Source of the DNA: Pseudomonas koreensis | Lineage (GTDB): Bacteria; Pseudomonadota; Gammaproteobacteria; Pseudomonadales; Pseudomonadaceae | DNA: 64,000 nt | Direction of reading: 5' to 3' | Assembly (NCBI RefSeq): GCF_025447595.1 | Contig: NZ_JAOEJU010000001.1 | Location: 558,001 to 622,000 of the forward strand | Part shown: in pieces, positions 1 to 8,327 of the stretch | Layout: the number at the start of each line of letters is the position of its first letter | How positions within the stretch are numbered: position 1 is the first letter of the stretch | Made by a program: the position numbers and the translations under genes | Notes under the pieces: generated by a model | Seen by the model: only the letters and a program-made list of their open reading frames with translations | The model's database searches: none | What the model was told of the DNA's origin: nothing

Positions 1-171
1 TACCTGCCTCCCATCGCCCAGGCCTTGTTGCTGGCCATACCGGTTTTTCTGCTGCTCGACTGGGTTTTGCGCCGGCTTGGCGTCCTGCGTTTCGTCTGGC
101 ACGAGGCTCTGTTCGAAGGCGCCCTGTACGCCTGCGTATGCGCCACACTGATTCTGCTGATGGGAGCCTGA
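1..171 (+). CDS. DUF1656 small inner-membrane protein (partial, 5' end outside window)
   Basis: The frame is open from base 1 and ends at TGA 169-171, giving 57 C-terminal residues with two hydrophobic segments (around residues 7-20 and 41-55). Small proteins of this kind (DUF1656, AaeX-like) usually sit between an FUSC/AaeB-type aromatic-acid efflux pump and its HlyD-type adaptor. The adaptor gene starts 4 bases after this stop, which fits that three-gene operon. The assignment rests on size, hydrophobicity and position. The start codon and the pump gene lie to the left of the window. Confidence 0.7.
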   Translation, partial: YLPPIAQALLLAIPVFLLLDWVLRRLGVLRFVWHEALFEGALYACVCATLILLMGA

Positions 172-175
172 AACC

Positions 176-1156
176 TTGAAGACGTTGCTCACTCGATTGA
201 CGACATTGGCGGTGGTGCTGCTGGCAATCGTGCTCGGCTGGTTCGCGTGGGAGCATTACACCCGTGCACCATGGACACGGGATGCACGGGTGAGGGCGGA
301 TGTAGTGACGCTTTCGGCGGATGTCTCGGGGCGTATCGTCAGTCTGGCGGTTCAAGACAATCAGCATGTCGACAAGGGCCAGTTGCTGATGGAAATCGAT
401 CCGGCTCGCTACAGCCTCGCGGTGGAACACGCGAAGCGTTCGGTGGAAGTGTCCAGGGCCACGCTCGGGCAGTCGCAAGCCGCGATTGTGGCGAGCGAGG
501 CATTGCTCAAACAGCGCGAAAGCGAGGAGCGCCGCAGGCGTACGCTCAAGCAGGGTTTCGCGATTTCCGGCGAGGAATGGGAGAAGTCCAGCACCGACGT
601 GGCGGTGGCTCAGGCCGACCTGCTACGCAATCAGGCCAATCTCGGTCTGGCCGAAGCCAACGTGCAATTGGCTATTGCTGCGCTGACACAGGCCGAGCTG
701 GACTTGCAGCGCACCCGTGTCGAGTCCCCGGTCAGCGGTTATGTCACCAACCTGTTGACCCGTCAGGGAGATTACGCGGTGGCTGGCGGTGCTTTGTTGG
801 CACTGGTCGACAGCGACTCGTTCTATGTCAGTGGTTATTTCGAGGAAACCAAACTGCCACGGATCGAGGAGGGTGATCGGGTGCGGATCGAATTGATGAG
901 CGGGGAAAAATTCGGAGGCACCGTGCAAAGCATCGCTTTCGCCATTGCTGACCGGGAAAACGCCCCGGGCAGCCGATTGCTGGCCAACATCAACCCCAGC
1001 TACACCTGGGTAAAGCTGGCGCAGCGGGTACCGGTGCGGATTGGTATCGACCCCGATTACGCCGGCAAAAACCGGTTGAGGGCAGGCACCACGGCGACGG
1101 TCACAGTGCTGGAAAACCATGAAAGACAGGTACAAAAAAGCCCCGCGACCGAATGA
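176..1156 (+). CDS. HlyD-family efflux periplasmic adaptor (AaeA-like)
   Basis: The 326-residue protein has one N-terminal membrane anchor (about residues 5-26). A split lipoyl/barrel-sandwich domain follows, with the first half near residues 42-75 and the second after the helices (about 185-215). An alpha-helical hairpin lies between them (about 85-180), and a beta-barrel domain is C-terminal. This is the architecture of membrane-fusion proteins that couple an inner-membrane pump to an outer-membrane channel. The start is TTG, 4 bases after the DUF1656 gene; no in-frame ATG would keep the membrane anchor. With the upstream DUF1656 gene it resembles the AaeXAB p-hydroxybenzoate efflux operon. 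Its stop codon lies inside the loop of the oprN terminator on the other strand. Substrate unknown. Confidence 0.85.
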   Translation: MKTLLTRLTTLAVVLLAIVLGWFAWEHYTRAPWTRDARVRADVVTLSADVSGRIVSLAVQDNQHVDKGQLLMEIDPARYSLAVEHAKRSVEVSRATLGQSQAAIVASEALLKQRESEERRRRTLKQGFAISGEEWEKSSTDVAVAQADLLRNQANLGLAEANVQLAIAALTQAELDLQRTRVESPVSGYVTNLLTRQGDYAVAGGALLALVDSDSFYVSGYFEETKLPRIEEGDRVRIELMSGEKFGGTVQSIAFAIADRENAPGSRLLANINPSYTWVKLAQRVPVRIGIDPDYAGKNRLRAGTTATVTVLENHERQVQKSPATE

Positions 1157-1166
1157 TACGCGGGGC
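1134..1166 (-). terminator. Rho-independent terminator of mexEF-oprN
   Basis: An 8-bp stem (1140-1147 with 1159-1166, GCCCCGCG/CGCGGGGC) with an 11-base loop is followed, read on the minus strand, by six T. It lies 48 bases past the oprN stop. The loop contains the stop codon of the convergent adaptor gene, so the two transcription units share this DNA. Confidence 0.85.
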
Positions 1167-1214
1167 AAAAAATTTGGTTGGTTGCGGCCAACCAAAGGAG
1201 CTCTTTAAAAACTG

Positions 1215-2636
1215 TTACTTGCTGGCCACCGTCTCCGGCTGCCAGCCGCCGCCAAGGGCCTTGTAGATCGCGACGATGCCGCGATACAGATCCACTTCGG
1301 CCTGGGCCTGGCTGTCTTCGGCGTTCAAACGTTCACGCTGGGCGTCGAGCAACACCAGGAAATCGGTGGTGCCTTCGCGGTAGCGAATCTCGGCGAGGTC
1401 GGCAGCCTTGCGGCTCGATTCGCTTTGACGGATCAGCGAGATCAAACGTTGCTGACGTTTGCCATAATCACTGAAGGCGTTTTCCGACTCTTCCAGCGCC
1501 AGCAATACTTGCTGCTCGTAGGTTGCCAGCGCGCCTTCGGCATCGGCGTCGGCGCCGCGCAGACGGGCCCGCACGCTGCCAAGGTCGAACGCCGCCCAGG
1601 TGATGCTCGGGCCCAGCGCCCAGGCATTGGCCGCCGAAGAACCGATCTGCGAACCACGCCCGGCCGTCCAGCCGAGGAAGCCACTGAGGCTGACCCGAGG
1701 GAACAGATCGGCCTTGGCCACGCCGATACGTGCCGTGGCCGAAGCCAGCTTGCGTTCGGCACTGAGGATGTCCGGACGACGTTGCAGCAGTTCGCCCGGA
1801 TCACCGATCGGCAAAGCCTTGGCAATCGCCGGCAGATCTTTCGGGCTCAGGTCGACGGTCAGTTTGTCCGGACGTTCACCCAGCAGGGTGGCGATGCGGT
1901 TTTTCTGCCGGGCCTGTTCTGCCTGCAACTGCGGCACGCTGGCTTCTACCGACGCCAGACGGGCATCGGCCCGTTCAACATCGAGTTGATCGCCAACGCC
2001 GGCGTCACGCAGGCTGATGGTGATCTTGCGCGACTCCTGCTGGTTGTTCAGGTTGGCCAGGGCGATCTTTTCCCGCAGCTGGGCGCCACGCAGTTGACCG
2101 TAAGCGTCCACGAGTTCGGCAATCATGGTGACTTGCAGTTGGTACAGATCGGCTTCGGCTGCTTGCTGGTCGGCGTCGCTGGCTTCCAGATTGCGCTGGA
2201 TGCGTCCGAACAGGTCCAGCTCCCAGGCCATGTCCAGACCCAGGTCGTAGCGTTCGCTATTGACTCGTTGGGTGGTCTGGCCCGGGATCTGCCCCTTGGC
2301 CAGATCGCTGCTGGCGCGACTGGTGATGGTTGGCATCGCATCGTTGCTGACATCGTCGCGGATCGCCCGGGCGGCTTTCCAGCGGGCGAATGCCACGCGC
2401 AGTTCACGGTTGCCTTGCAGCGATTGGGTCACCAACTGGTTGAGGGTCGGATCGTCGAACTGCTGCCACCAGATGCCTTCGAATTTCGAACGGTCGAAGT
2501 TCTTCTGGCCGGCGGCGCCGTCGGTGGCGGACGTAATGTTCGCCGCCTCCGTCGTCGGGGTCTTGTAGTCAGGGCCGACGGCGCAGGCACTCAGGGCCAG
2601 CACCAGCAGGCTCGGCAGGAAGACTTTCAGACTCAT
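1215..2636 (-). CDS. oprN: Outer-membrane efflux channel OprN-like (NodT family lipoprotein)
   Basis: A 473-residue TolC/OprM-type channel. The N-terminus is a lipoprotein signal with lipobox LSAC, so Cys18 would be lipidated. Two outer-membrane efflux repeats rich in helical coiled coil follow (about residues 60-255 and 265-455), as in channels that trimerise and span the outer membrane. The start codon overlaps the mexF stop by 4 bases (ATGA), so it is the last gene of mexE-mexF-oprN, and a terminator follows. The MexEF-OprN system exports chloramphenicol, fluoroquinolones, trimethoprim and quorum-sensing precursors in P. aeruginosa. The substrate range here is inferred from that orthology. 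Confidence 0.92.
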   Translation of the reverse strand: MSLKVFLPSLLVLALSACAVGPDYKTPTTEAANITSATDGAAGQKNFDRSKFEGIWWQQFDDPTLNQLVTQSLQGNRELRVAFARWKAARAIRDDVSNDAMPTITSRASSDLAKGQIPGQTTQRVNSERYDLGLDMAWELDLFGRIQRNLEASDADQQAAEADLYQLQVTMIAELVDAYGQLRGAQLREKIALANLNNQQESRKITISLRDAGVGDQLDVERADARLASVEASVPQLQAEQARQKNRIATLLGERPDKLTVDLSPKDLPAIAKALPIGDPGELLQRRPDILSAERKLASATARIGVAKADLFPRVSLSGFLGWTAGRGSQIGSSAANAWALGPSITWAAFDLGSVRARLRGADADAEGALATYEQQVLLALEESENAFSDYGKRQQRLISLIRQSESSRKAADLAEIRYREGTTDFLVLLDAQRERLNAEDSQAQAEVDLYRGIVAIYKALGGGWQPETVASK

Positions 2637-5600
2637 TGGTGCGCCTCCAGTGGCTTTTGAAGATTTTGCGCCTTGGCCGCTTTGCGCGCTTCGCTGCGCT
2701 CCACGAAGTTGCGGATCAGCACATAGAACACGGGGGTCAGCAGCAGACCGAAGAAGGTCACACCGAGCATCCCGGAGAACACCGCCACACCCATGGCATG
2801 ACGCATCTCGGCACCGGCACCGCTGGAGAACACCAGTGGCACCACACCCATGATGAACGCGAACGAGGTCATCAGGATCGGCCGCAGACGCAGTCGGCAG
2901 GCTTCCAGTACAGCGGCCAGCGGATCGAGGCCTTCTTGCTGTTTATCCTTGGCGAACTCGACGATCAGAATCGCGTTCTTACAGGCCAGGCCCACCAGTA
3001 CGATCAAGCCGATCTGGGTGAAGATGTTGTTGTCACCGCCAGAGATGATCACACCGGTGATGGCCGACAGCAGGGTCATCGGTACGATCAGGATCACCGC
3101 CAGTGGCAGGCTCCAGCTTTCGTATTGAGCCGCGAGCACCAGGAACGCCAGCAGTACGCAGAGCGGGAACACGAACAGCGCAGTGTTGCCGGACAGAATC
3201 TGCTGGTAGGTCAGGTCGGTCCACTCGTAGGTCATGCCGTTCGGAAGTTCATCCTTGAGCAGTTTCTCGATGGCTTTTTCGGCCTGGCCGGAGCTGTAGC
3301 CGGGGGCTGCCGCACCGTTGATTTCAGCGGTGATGAAGCCGTTGTAGTGCATCACGCGATCCGGGCCCGAGGTGTCGCTGACCTTGATGAAGGTCGCCAG
3401 CGGGATCATTTCGCCTTTGTTGTTGCGTACTTTCAGCTGGCCGATCTGATCGGATTCGAGACGGAACTGCTGTTCAGCCTGAACGTTGACCTGATAGGTA
3501 CGACCGAAGCGGTTGAAGTCGTTGGCATACAGCGAACCCAGGTAGATCTGCAGGGTGTCGAAGATGTCGCTGACGGCCACGCCGTGGGTCTTGGCTTTTT
3601 CCCGGTCGATGGCGGCATCGACCTGCGGCACGTTCACGGTGTAGCTGGTGAACAGGTTGGCCAGTTCCGGAACGTTATGGCTCTTGGCAATAATGTTCAT
3701 GGTTTCCTTGTACAGCTCTTCGTAGCCCAGGTTGCCCCGGTCTTCGATTTGCAGGCGGAAACCACCGATGGTGCCCAGGCCTTGTACCGGCGGTGGCGGG
3801 AAGATCGCCATGTAGGCTTCCTGGATCCCGGCGTACTGGCCGTTCAAGGCTCCGGCAATCGCACCGGCGGACATGCTCGGATCTTTACGCTCGTCGAACG
3901 GTTTCAGGGTCACGAACACGATGCCGGCGTTCGGGCTGTTGGTGAAACCGTTGATCGACAGGCCCGGGAACGCTACGGCGCTTTCCACGCCTGGCTGTTT
4001 CAGTGCCAGGTCGGACATGCGCTTGATCACGTCTTCGGTACGGTCCAGGCTCGCGGCGTCCGGCAGTTGCGCGAAGGCCACCAGGTATTGCTTGTCCTGG
4101 CCGGGTACGAAACCGGTCGGGGTGCTGGAGAAACCGAAGAAGGTCAGCACCATCAGGCCTGCGTACAGGAAGATAGCGATGCCGCTGCCACGGATGACCC
4201 GGCGCACCGTGCCGACGTAGCCATGACTGGCACGGTCGAAGAAACGGTTGAACGGGCGGAACAGCCAGCCACCGAAGATCTTGTCCAGCACTCGCGAGAA
4301 GCGGTCTTTCGGCGCGTCATGACCTTTAAGCAACACAGCGGCCAATGCTGGCGACAGAGTCAGCGAGTTGAAGGCCGAGATCACGGTCGAGATCGCGATG
4401 GTCAGTGCGAACTGCTTGTAAAACTGACCGGTGAGGCCCGAGATGAATGCAGCCGGTACGAACACCGCACACAGCACCAGCGCCGTGGCAATGATCGGGC
4501 CGGTCACTTCACCCATGGCCTTTTTGGTCGCATCGAAGGGATTGAGTCCCAGTTCAATGTTCCGCTCGACGTTCTCCACCACCACGATGGCGTCGTCCAC
4601 CACGATACCGATCGCCAGTACCAGACCGAACAGTGACAGGGCGTTGAGCGAGAAGCCGAACAGATGCATCACCGCAAACGTACCGATCAACGATACCGGC
4701 ACCGCCACCAACGGAATGATCGAGGCGCGCCAGGTCTGCAGGAACAGGATCACCACCAGAACCACGAGAATCAGTGCTTCGAAGAGAGTGTGAACTACCG
4801 CCTCGATGGAGCCGCGCACGAAGATAGTCGGGTCATAGACGATGCTGTAGTCCATGCCTTGCGGGAAGCTTTTCTTCAGTTCTTCCATCTTGCCGCGAAC
4901 TTCGTTCGAGATTTCGATGGCGTTGGAACCAGGGCGCTGGAAGATCGGGATCGCTACGGCTGGCTGGTTGTTCAGCAACGAACGCAGGGCGTACTGGCTG
5001 GAACCCAGTTCAACGCGGGCGATGTCCTTCAGACGAGTGATTTCACCGTTGTCGCCTGCGCGAATGATGATGTTCTCGAACTCTTCCTCGGAGACCAGGC
5101 GGCCCTGAGTGTTGACCGACAGCTGGAAGCTCTGGGCATTCGGGGCAGGGGGCGCGCCCAGTTGGCCGGCGGCCACCTGACGGTTCTGCTCACGAATCGC
5201 GGTCACCACATCGGTCGCGGTCAGATTGCGCGAAGCGGTCTTGTTCGGGTCGAGCCATACACGCAGCGAGTAGTCGCCCATACCGAACAGCTGCACGTCA
5301 CCCACACCACCGAGGCGAGCGAGCTCGTCCTTGATGTTGAGGATTGCGTAGTTGGACAGGTACAGCATGTCGTAGCGTTTGTCCGGCGAGGTCAAGTGCA
5401 CAACCATGGTCAGGTCGGGCGAAGCCTTGTCGACGGTGATACCGATGCGCGTCACTTCTTCCGGAAGCTTCGGCTCGGTCCGCGTTACGCGGTTCTGCAC
5501 CTGCACCTGCGCGTTGTCCAGGTCGGTGCCCAGAGCGAAGGTGATGGTCAGGGTGATCTTGCCGTCAGCGGTGGATTGCGAGGACATGTACAGCATGTTC

Positions 5601-5824
5601 TCGACGCCGGTGATGGCTTGCTCCAGCGGAGCCGCCACGGTTTCACCGATGACTTTTGGGTTGGCGCCCGGGAAGTTGGCACGCACCACCACGGTCGGTG
5701 GCACGACTTCCGGGTATTCGCTGATCGGCAACTGGAACAGCGAAATCGCACCGGCGATCAGGATCAACAGCGACAGCACCGCTGCGAAGATCGGCCGTGA
5801 AATGAAGAATTGGGAAAAATTCAT
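2633..5824 (-). CDS. mexF: RND efflux transporter MexF
   Basis: A 1063-residue HAE1-family resistance-nodulation-division pump, within one residue of the usual MexF length. It has the standard two-fold arrangement of TM1 (residues 10-28), a large periplasmic loop, TM2-TM7, a second loop and TM8-TM12. The proton-relay aspartates D410/D411 lie in TM4, and the matching TM10 lysine is in the motif GLACKNAIL. The N-terminal 240 residues match P. aeruginosa MexF almost throughout, as I remember that protein. It is the middle gene of the operon: 15 bases after mexE and overlapping oprN by 4. It drives proton-coupled drug export from the inner membrane. Confidence 0.96.
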   Translation of the reverse strand: MNFSQFFISRPIFAAVLSLLILIAGAISLFQLPISEYPEVVPPTVVVRANFPGANPKVIGETVAAPLEQAITGVENMLYMSSQSTADGKITLTITFALGTDLDNAQVQVQNRVTRTEPKLPEEVTRIGITVDKASPDLTMVVHLTSPDKRYDMLYLSNYAILNIKDELARLGGVGDVQLFGMGDYSLRVWLDPNKTASRNLTATDVVTAIREQNRQVAAGQLGAPPAPNAQSFQLSVNTQGRLVSEEEFENIIIRAGDNGEITRLKDIARVELGSSQYALRSLLNNQPAVAIPIFQRPGSNAIEISNEVRGKMEELKKSFPQGMDYSIVYDPTIFVRGSIEAVVHTLFEALILVVLVVILFLQTWRASIIPLVAVPVSLIGTFAVMHLFGFSLNALSLFGLVLAIGIVVDDAIVVVENVERNIELGLNPFDATKKAMGEVTGPIIATALVLCAVFVPAAFISGLTGQFYKQFALTIAISTVISAFNSLTLSPALAAVLLKGHDAPKDRFSRVLDKIFGGWLFRPFNRFFDRASHGYVGTVRRVIRGSGIAIFLYAGLMVLTFFGFSSTPTGFVPGQDKQYLVAFAQLPDAASLDRTEDVIKRMSDLALKQPGVESAVAFPGLSINGFTNSPNAGIVFVTLKPFDERKDPSMSAGAIAGALNGQYAGIQEAYMAIFPPPPVQGLGTIGGFRLQIEDRGNLGYEELYKETMNIIAKSHNVPELANLFTSYTVNVPQVDAAIDREKAKTHGVAVSDIFDTLQIYLGSLYANDFNRFGRTYQVNVQAEQQFRLESDQIGQLKVRNNKGEMIPLATFIKVSDTSGPDRVMHYNGFITAEINGAAAPGYSSGQAEKAIEKLLKDELPNGMTYEWTDLTYQQILSGNTALFVFPLCVLLAFLVLAAQYESWSLPLAVILIVPMTLLSAITGVIISGGDNNIFTQIGLIVLVGLACKNAILIVEFAKDKQQEGLDPLAAVLEACRLRLRPILMTSFAFIMGVVPLVFSSGAGAEMRHAMGVAVFSGMLGVTFFGLLLTPVFYVLIRNFVERSEARKAAKAQNLQKPLEAHQ

Positions 5825-5839
5825 CGGAGTTGTCGTCCC

Positions 5840-7093
5840 TTAACCGCGTGGGGTCGCAGCAGCCAGTTTCACAACCGAACCCGGCGCGCCTTTGGCAGGT
5901 GCGACTTTGGGCAGGTTGCTGGCTTCCAGCGCTTGTCGTTGTTGAGCGAGAGCGGCAATGGTTTGCTCGCTGGCCATCGGGATCACTTCAGGCGAAACCG
6001 GGGAGCCAGGACGAACCCGTTGCAGACCCTTGACGATGATCGTGTCGTCCTTGTTCAGGCCGCTGCGCACGATGCGCAGGCCTTCGATCTTCGGACCGAG
6101 TTCGACGGCGCGGTAGGCGGTCTTGTTGTCGCCATCCATCACCAGCACGAACTTCTTGCCGAGGTCGGTACCGACCGCTTCATCGTTGATCAGCATGGCG
6201 TTGTAGGTGCCGCTGCCGACCAGTTTCAGGCGTGCATACAGACCCGGGGTGTAGGTGCCGTCGCTGTTGTCGAACACGGCGCGACCACGAATGGTGCCGG
6301 TCTTCGGGTTGACCTGGTTGTCGACGAAGTTCATCTGGCCCAGGTGCGGGTTGCCGTCTTCATTGGACAGGCCCATGTACACCGGAGTGGTTGCACCGCG
6401 CTGACCTTGACGGGCGAGTTGGGTGTATTTGAGGAACACGCGCTCGTCGGCGTCGAAGTAGGCGTAGACCTTGTCGGTGGACACAACGCTGGTCAGCGGA
6501 GTGGTGTCGGCGGTCACCAGGTTACCGGCGGTGATCTCGGCACGGCTGACGCGGCCGCTGATTGGCGCGGTGACGCGGGTGAAGCTCAGGTTCAGTTTGG
6601 CCAGATCCAGTTGCGCTTGCAGCGCGCCGACAGCAGCACGGGCTTCTTGTGCAGCGCTGGTACGCGAGTCGGCCAGCTCGGCGGAGATGGCGTTGCTGGC
6701 ACGCAGGCGTTCGCCACGACCAGCTTCGTTTTCACTGCGAGTGGCATTGGCGCGGGATTGGGCGACCAGGGCTTCGAGGCGGCGGACCTCGGCCTGGAAC
6801 GGACGCGGGTCGATCTGGAACAGCAGGTCGCCTTTCTTGACCAGCGCGCCTTCGGTGAAGGCGACTTCGTCGATCTGGCCGGAGACCCGCGGACGGATTT
6901 CAACGGTTTCCGGCGCCTCGAGGCGCCCGGTGAATTCGTCCCACTCGTTGACTGGTTGTTCCAGCACCTTGGCCACGCTGACTTTGGCAGCAGGCATGGT
7001 GGCGGCGGTTTCCGGAGTCTTGCCGCAGGCGCTCATCACCAGCACGGCCAACATGGCCAACGGGAAGCGCAAATGTTTGAGTGATTGTTCCAT
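5840..7093 (-). CDS. mexE: RND periplasmic adaptor MexE
   Basis: A 417-residue membrane-fusion lipoprotein (Cys23 in SAC) with barrel-sandwich, helical hairpin (about residues 95-165), beta-barrel and membrane-proximal domains. It joins MexF to OprN. The frame is open 42 codons further upstream, but the ATG at 7093 starts a proper lipoprotein signal (MEQSLKHLRF), agrees with the known MexE N-terminus and leaves the palindromic promoter region free. It is the first gene of the operon and is expected to be activated by MexT, encoded about 1.2 kb upstream on the same strand. Confidence 0.94.
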   Translation of the reverse strand: MEQSLKHLRFPLAMLAVLVMSACGKTPETAATMPAAKVSVAKVLEQPVNEWDEFTGRLEAPETVEIRPRVSGQIDEVAFTEGALVKKGDLLFQIDPRPFQAEVRRLEALVAQSRANATRSENEAGRGERLRASNAISAELADSRTSAAQEARAAVGALQAQLDLAKLNLSFTRVTAPISGRVSRAEITAGNLVTADTTPLTSVVSTDKVYAYFDADERVFLKYTQLARQGQRGATTPVYMGLSNEDGNPHLGQMNFVDNQVNPKTGTIRGRAVFDNSDGTYTPGLYARLKLVGSGTYNAMLINDEAVGTDLGKKFVLVMDGDNKTAYRAVELGPKIEGLRIVRSGLNKDDTIIVKGLQRVRPGSPVSPEVIPMASEQTIAALAQQRQALEASNLPKVAPAKGAPGSVVKLAAATPRG

Positions 7094-7177
7094 GGATGCA
7101 TCCGCCAATTTATTGAAGATGGGCGGATGATGCTCGGCGGGTCGATAGCAAACGAATCGAATGACACGAAGGTAACT

Positions 7178-7192
7178 ATCATTCGGAATGAT
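7178..7192. promoter_or_regulatory. Perfect palindrome upstream of mexE with LysR-type T-N11-A form
   Basis: ATCATTCGGAATGAT is a perfect inverted repeat with 7-bp arms around one central base. It lies 85-99 bases upstream of the mexE start and contains the T-N11-A core of LysR-type operators. The published MexT consensus (ATCAN5GTCGATN4ACYAT) is not matched cleanly here, although GTCGAT occurs at 7141-7146. It is therefore a candidate binding site for MexT or another regulator. Confidence 0.45.
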
Positions 7193-7307
7193 ATAAGGCC
7201 GAGCCAAGCCCTCTAGCATGCACCTTTCGTTAGGGGGCTATCAATTGGGCTGATGACAAAGCTGTGTTGCACGGCGAGCAAGAATTCAGACGTTTAAATG
7301 TTGGTCG

Positions 7308-7340
7308 CGAAAACAAAGAGACGGCCATGGCGGCCGTCTC
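7308..7340 (-). terminator. Terminator after the DUF805 gene
   Basis: A 9-bp perfect stem GAGACGGCC/GGCCGTCTC (7318-7326 with 7332-7340) has a 5-base loop and is followed on the minus strand by TTTGTTTT. It lies 22 bases past the DUF805 stop and separates the two-gene zinc-ribbon unit from mexE. Confidence 0.8.
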
Positions 7341-7362
7341 GATCAACATAGTGCAGGCTGAC

Positions 7363-7824
7363 TCAGTTGATGCCTTTGCGGTTCGGGCCGAAGCGGTTCG
7401 GACCTGGCTGGCTGTCTTGCACCAGAAACACCAGGTTGACGATCGGCAACAGCAACCACCAGCCGCTGCGGTCAGTGTCGTGCATGCGACGTACACCTAC
7501 CGCGATGCTCGGCAACAACATCACCAGGCTGTAAAGGTTGTAAAGGACGCCCTTGGTATTGAGCATCGCATCGAGAACACCGATGACAATGCAGATACCC
7601 ATGTTGATCAGAATAAACATCCAGTATTCACGGCGGGTGGCGCGCCCTTTGAATTCCGCGAAATTCTTCAGTGCTTCGACGTATGGGTTACCCGTCGTGA
7701 TGGCCGGCCCGCTTGCATAGGTCGGTTGGGCCTGTTGGGCCGCCTGAGGCGCCCCGCACTGCGGACAAGCCAAGGCCAGGGTGCTTATTTCCTTCGCGCA
7801 ACCGCGGCAGAAAACCATGCTCAT
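7363..7824 (-). CDS. DUF805 membrane protein with N-terminal zinc ribbon
   Basis: 153 residues. The first 25 contain two Cys pairs (FCRGCAKEI and CPQCGAPQ), a zinc-ribbon of the double-zinc-ribbon type. A short linker leads to a DUF805 domain (about residues 48-150): the segment FKGRATRREYWMF, two to three membrane helices, and RRMHDTDRSGWWLLLPIV, which is typical of the family (YhaH-like). DUF805 proteins have no settled function. It starts 15 bases after the next zinc-ribbon gene (7840-8193) and is followed by a terminator, so the two probably form a bicistronic unit. That unit lies between mexT and mexE, which are adjacent in P. aeruginosa. Confidence 0.85.
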   Translation of the reverse strand: MSMVFCRGCAKEISTLALACPQCGAPQAAQQAQPTYASGPAITTGNPYVEALKNFAEFKGRATRREYWMFILINMGICIVIGVLDAMLNTKGVLYNLYSLVMLLPSIAVGVRRMHDTDRSGWWLLLPIVNLVFLVQDSQPGPNRFGPNRKGIN

Positions 7825-7839
7825 ATTTTTTCCCTAAAA

Positions 7840-8193
7840 TTATTCAATCGATAGGCAGGACACAACGAACGCAGTAAGACCGGACAGAATAATGCCGGCG
7901 ATCGCGAGGTTTCTTCCTGGATGTTTTTGGTTGATGCAGACAATGCCGCAAGTGAGGCCCGCGATGCTGAGAATACCCACACCGACAATCGCGTCCCTGT
8001 CCCATTCGGAATCATCAAACAGGGTGAGTGCGCTGATAATTCCGAGGATCAACGAAACGATGGCCAGCCAAGGCATTTCGGCTTGCGTTTGCGTTTGCGG
8101 CACGGAGGCCTGTTGGGCGGCCCCGCATTGGGGGCAAGTGAGCGCCGTTTCGTGAAGCTCCTTGGCGCAAGCACGACAATAGACCATTGCCAT
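7840..8193 (-). CDS. Zinc-ribbon membrane protein (DUF4190-like)
   Basis: 117 residues. The N-terminal zinc ribbon (YCRACAKELHETALTCPQCGAAQQ, written here in full as two Cys pairs at residues 6/9 and 20/23) is closely similar to that of the downstream DUF805 protein. The rest holds two or three hydrophobic segments with the spacing of small DUF4190 membrane proteins, including WLAIVSLILGIISAL and LAIAGIILSGLTAFVV. The function is unknown. The shared ribbon suggests that the two proteins came from a common module or bind the same partner. It lies downstream of mexT on the same strand with a 134-base gap. Confidence 0.75.
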   Translation of the reverse strand: MAMVYCRACAKELHETALTCPQCGAAQQASVPQTQTQAEMPWLAIVSLILGIISALTLFDDSEWDRDAIVGVGILSIAGLTCGIVCINQKHPGRNLAIAGIILSGLTAFVVSCLSIE

Positions 8194-8327
8194 CGTTTTC
8201 CTTAACTGAGTGCGAATGCCCGACCCTCCATCGGTCGGGGCGGCGGTAAATTAAACTTTATTACCGGATTTGTCATTAGGCACTTTGCCAGTATCCTCAT
8301 CCCACGCCGGGAAAATCAGGTCTTGCG
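8194..8327. other. Intergenic region between mexT and the zinc-ribbon genes
   Basis: It contains two inverted repeats: CCGACC...GGTCGG near 8220-8238, and CGGTAA (8244-8249) with TTACCG (8261-8266). Neither is followed by a T tract on the minus strand, so neither is a clear terminator. Either could be an operator or a weak attenuator ahead of the zinc-ribbon unit. Confidence 0.3.

Noticed and set aside
7132..7165. Classical MexT box near GTCGAT at 7141
   Set aside because: The flanking ATCA and ACYAT parts of the consensus do not match at the required spacing.
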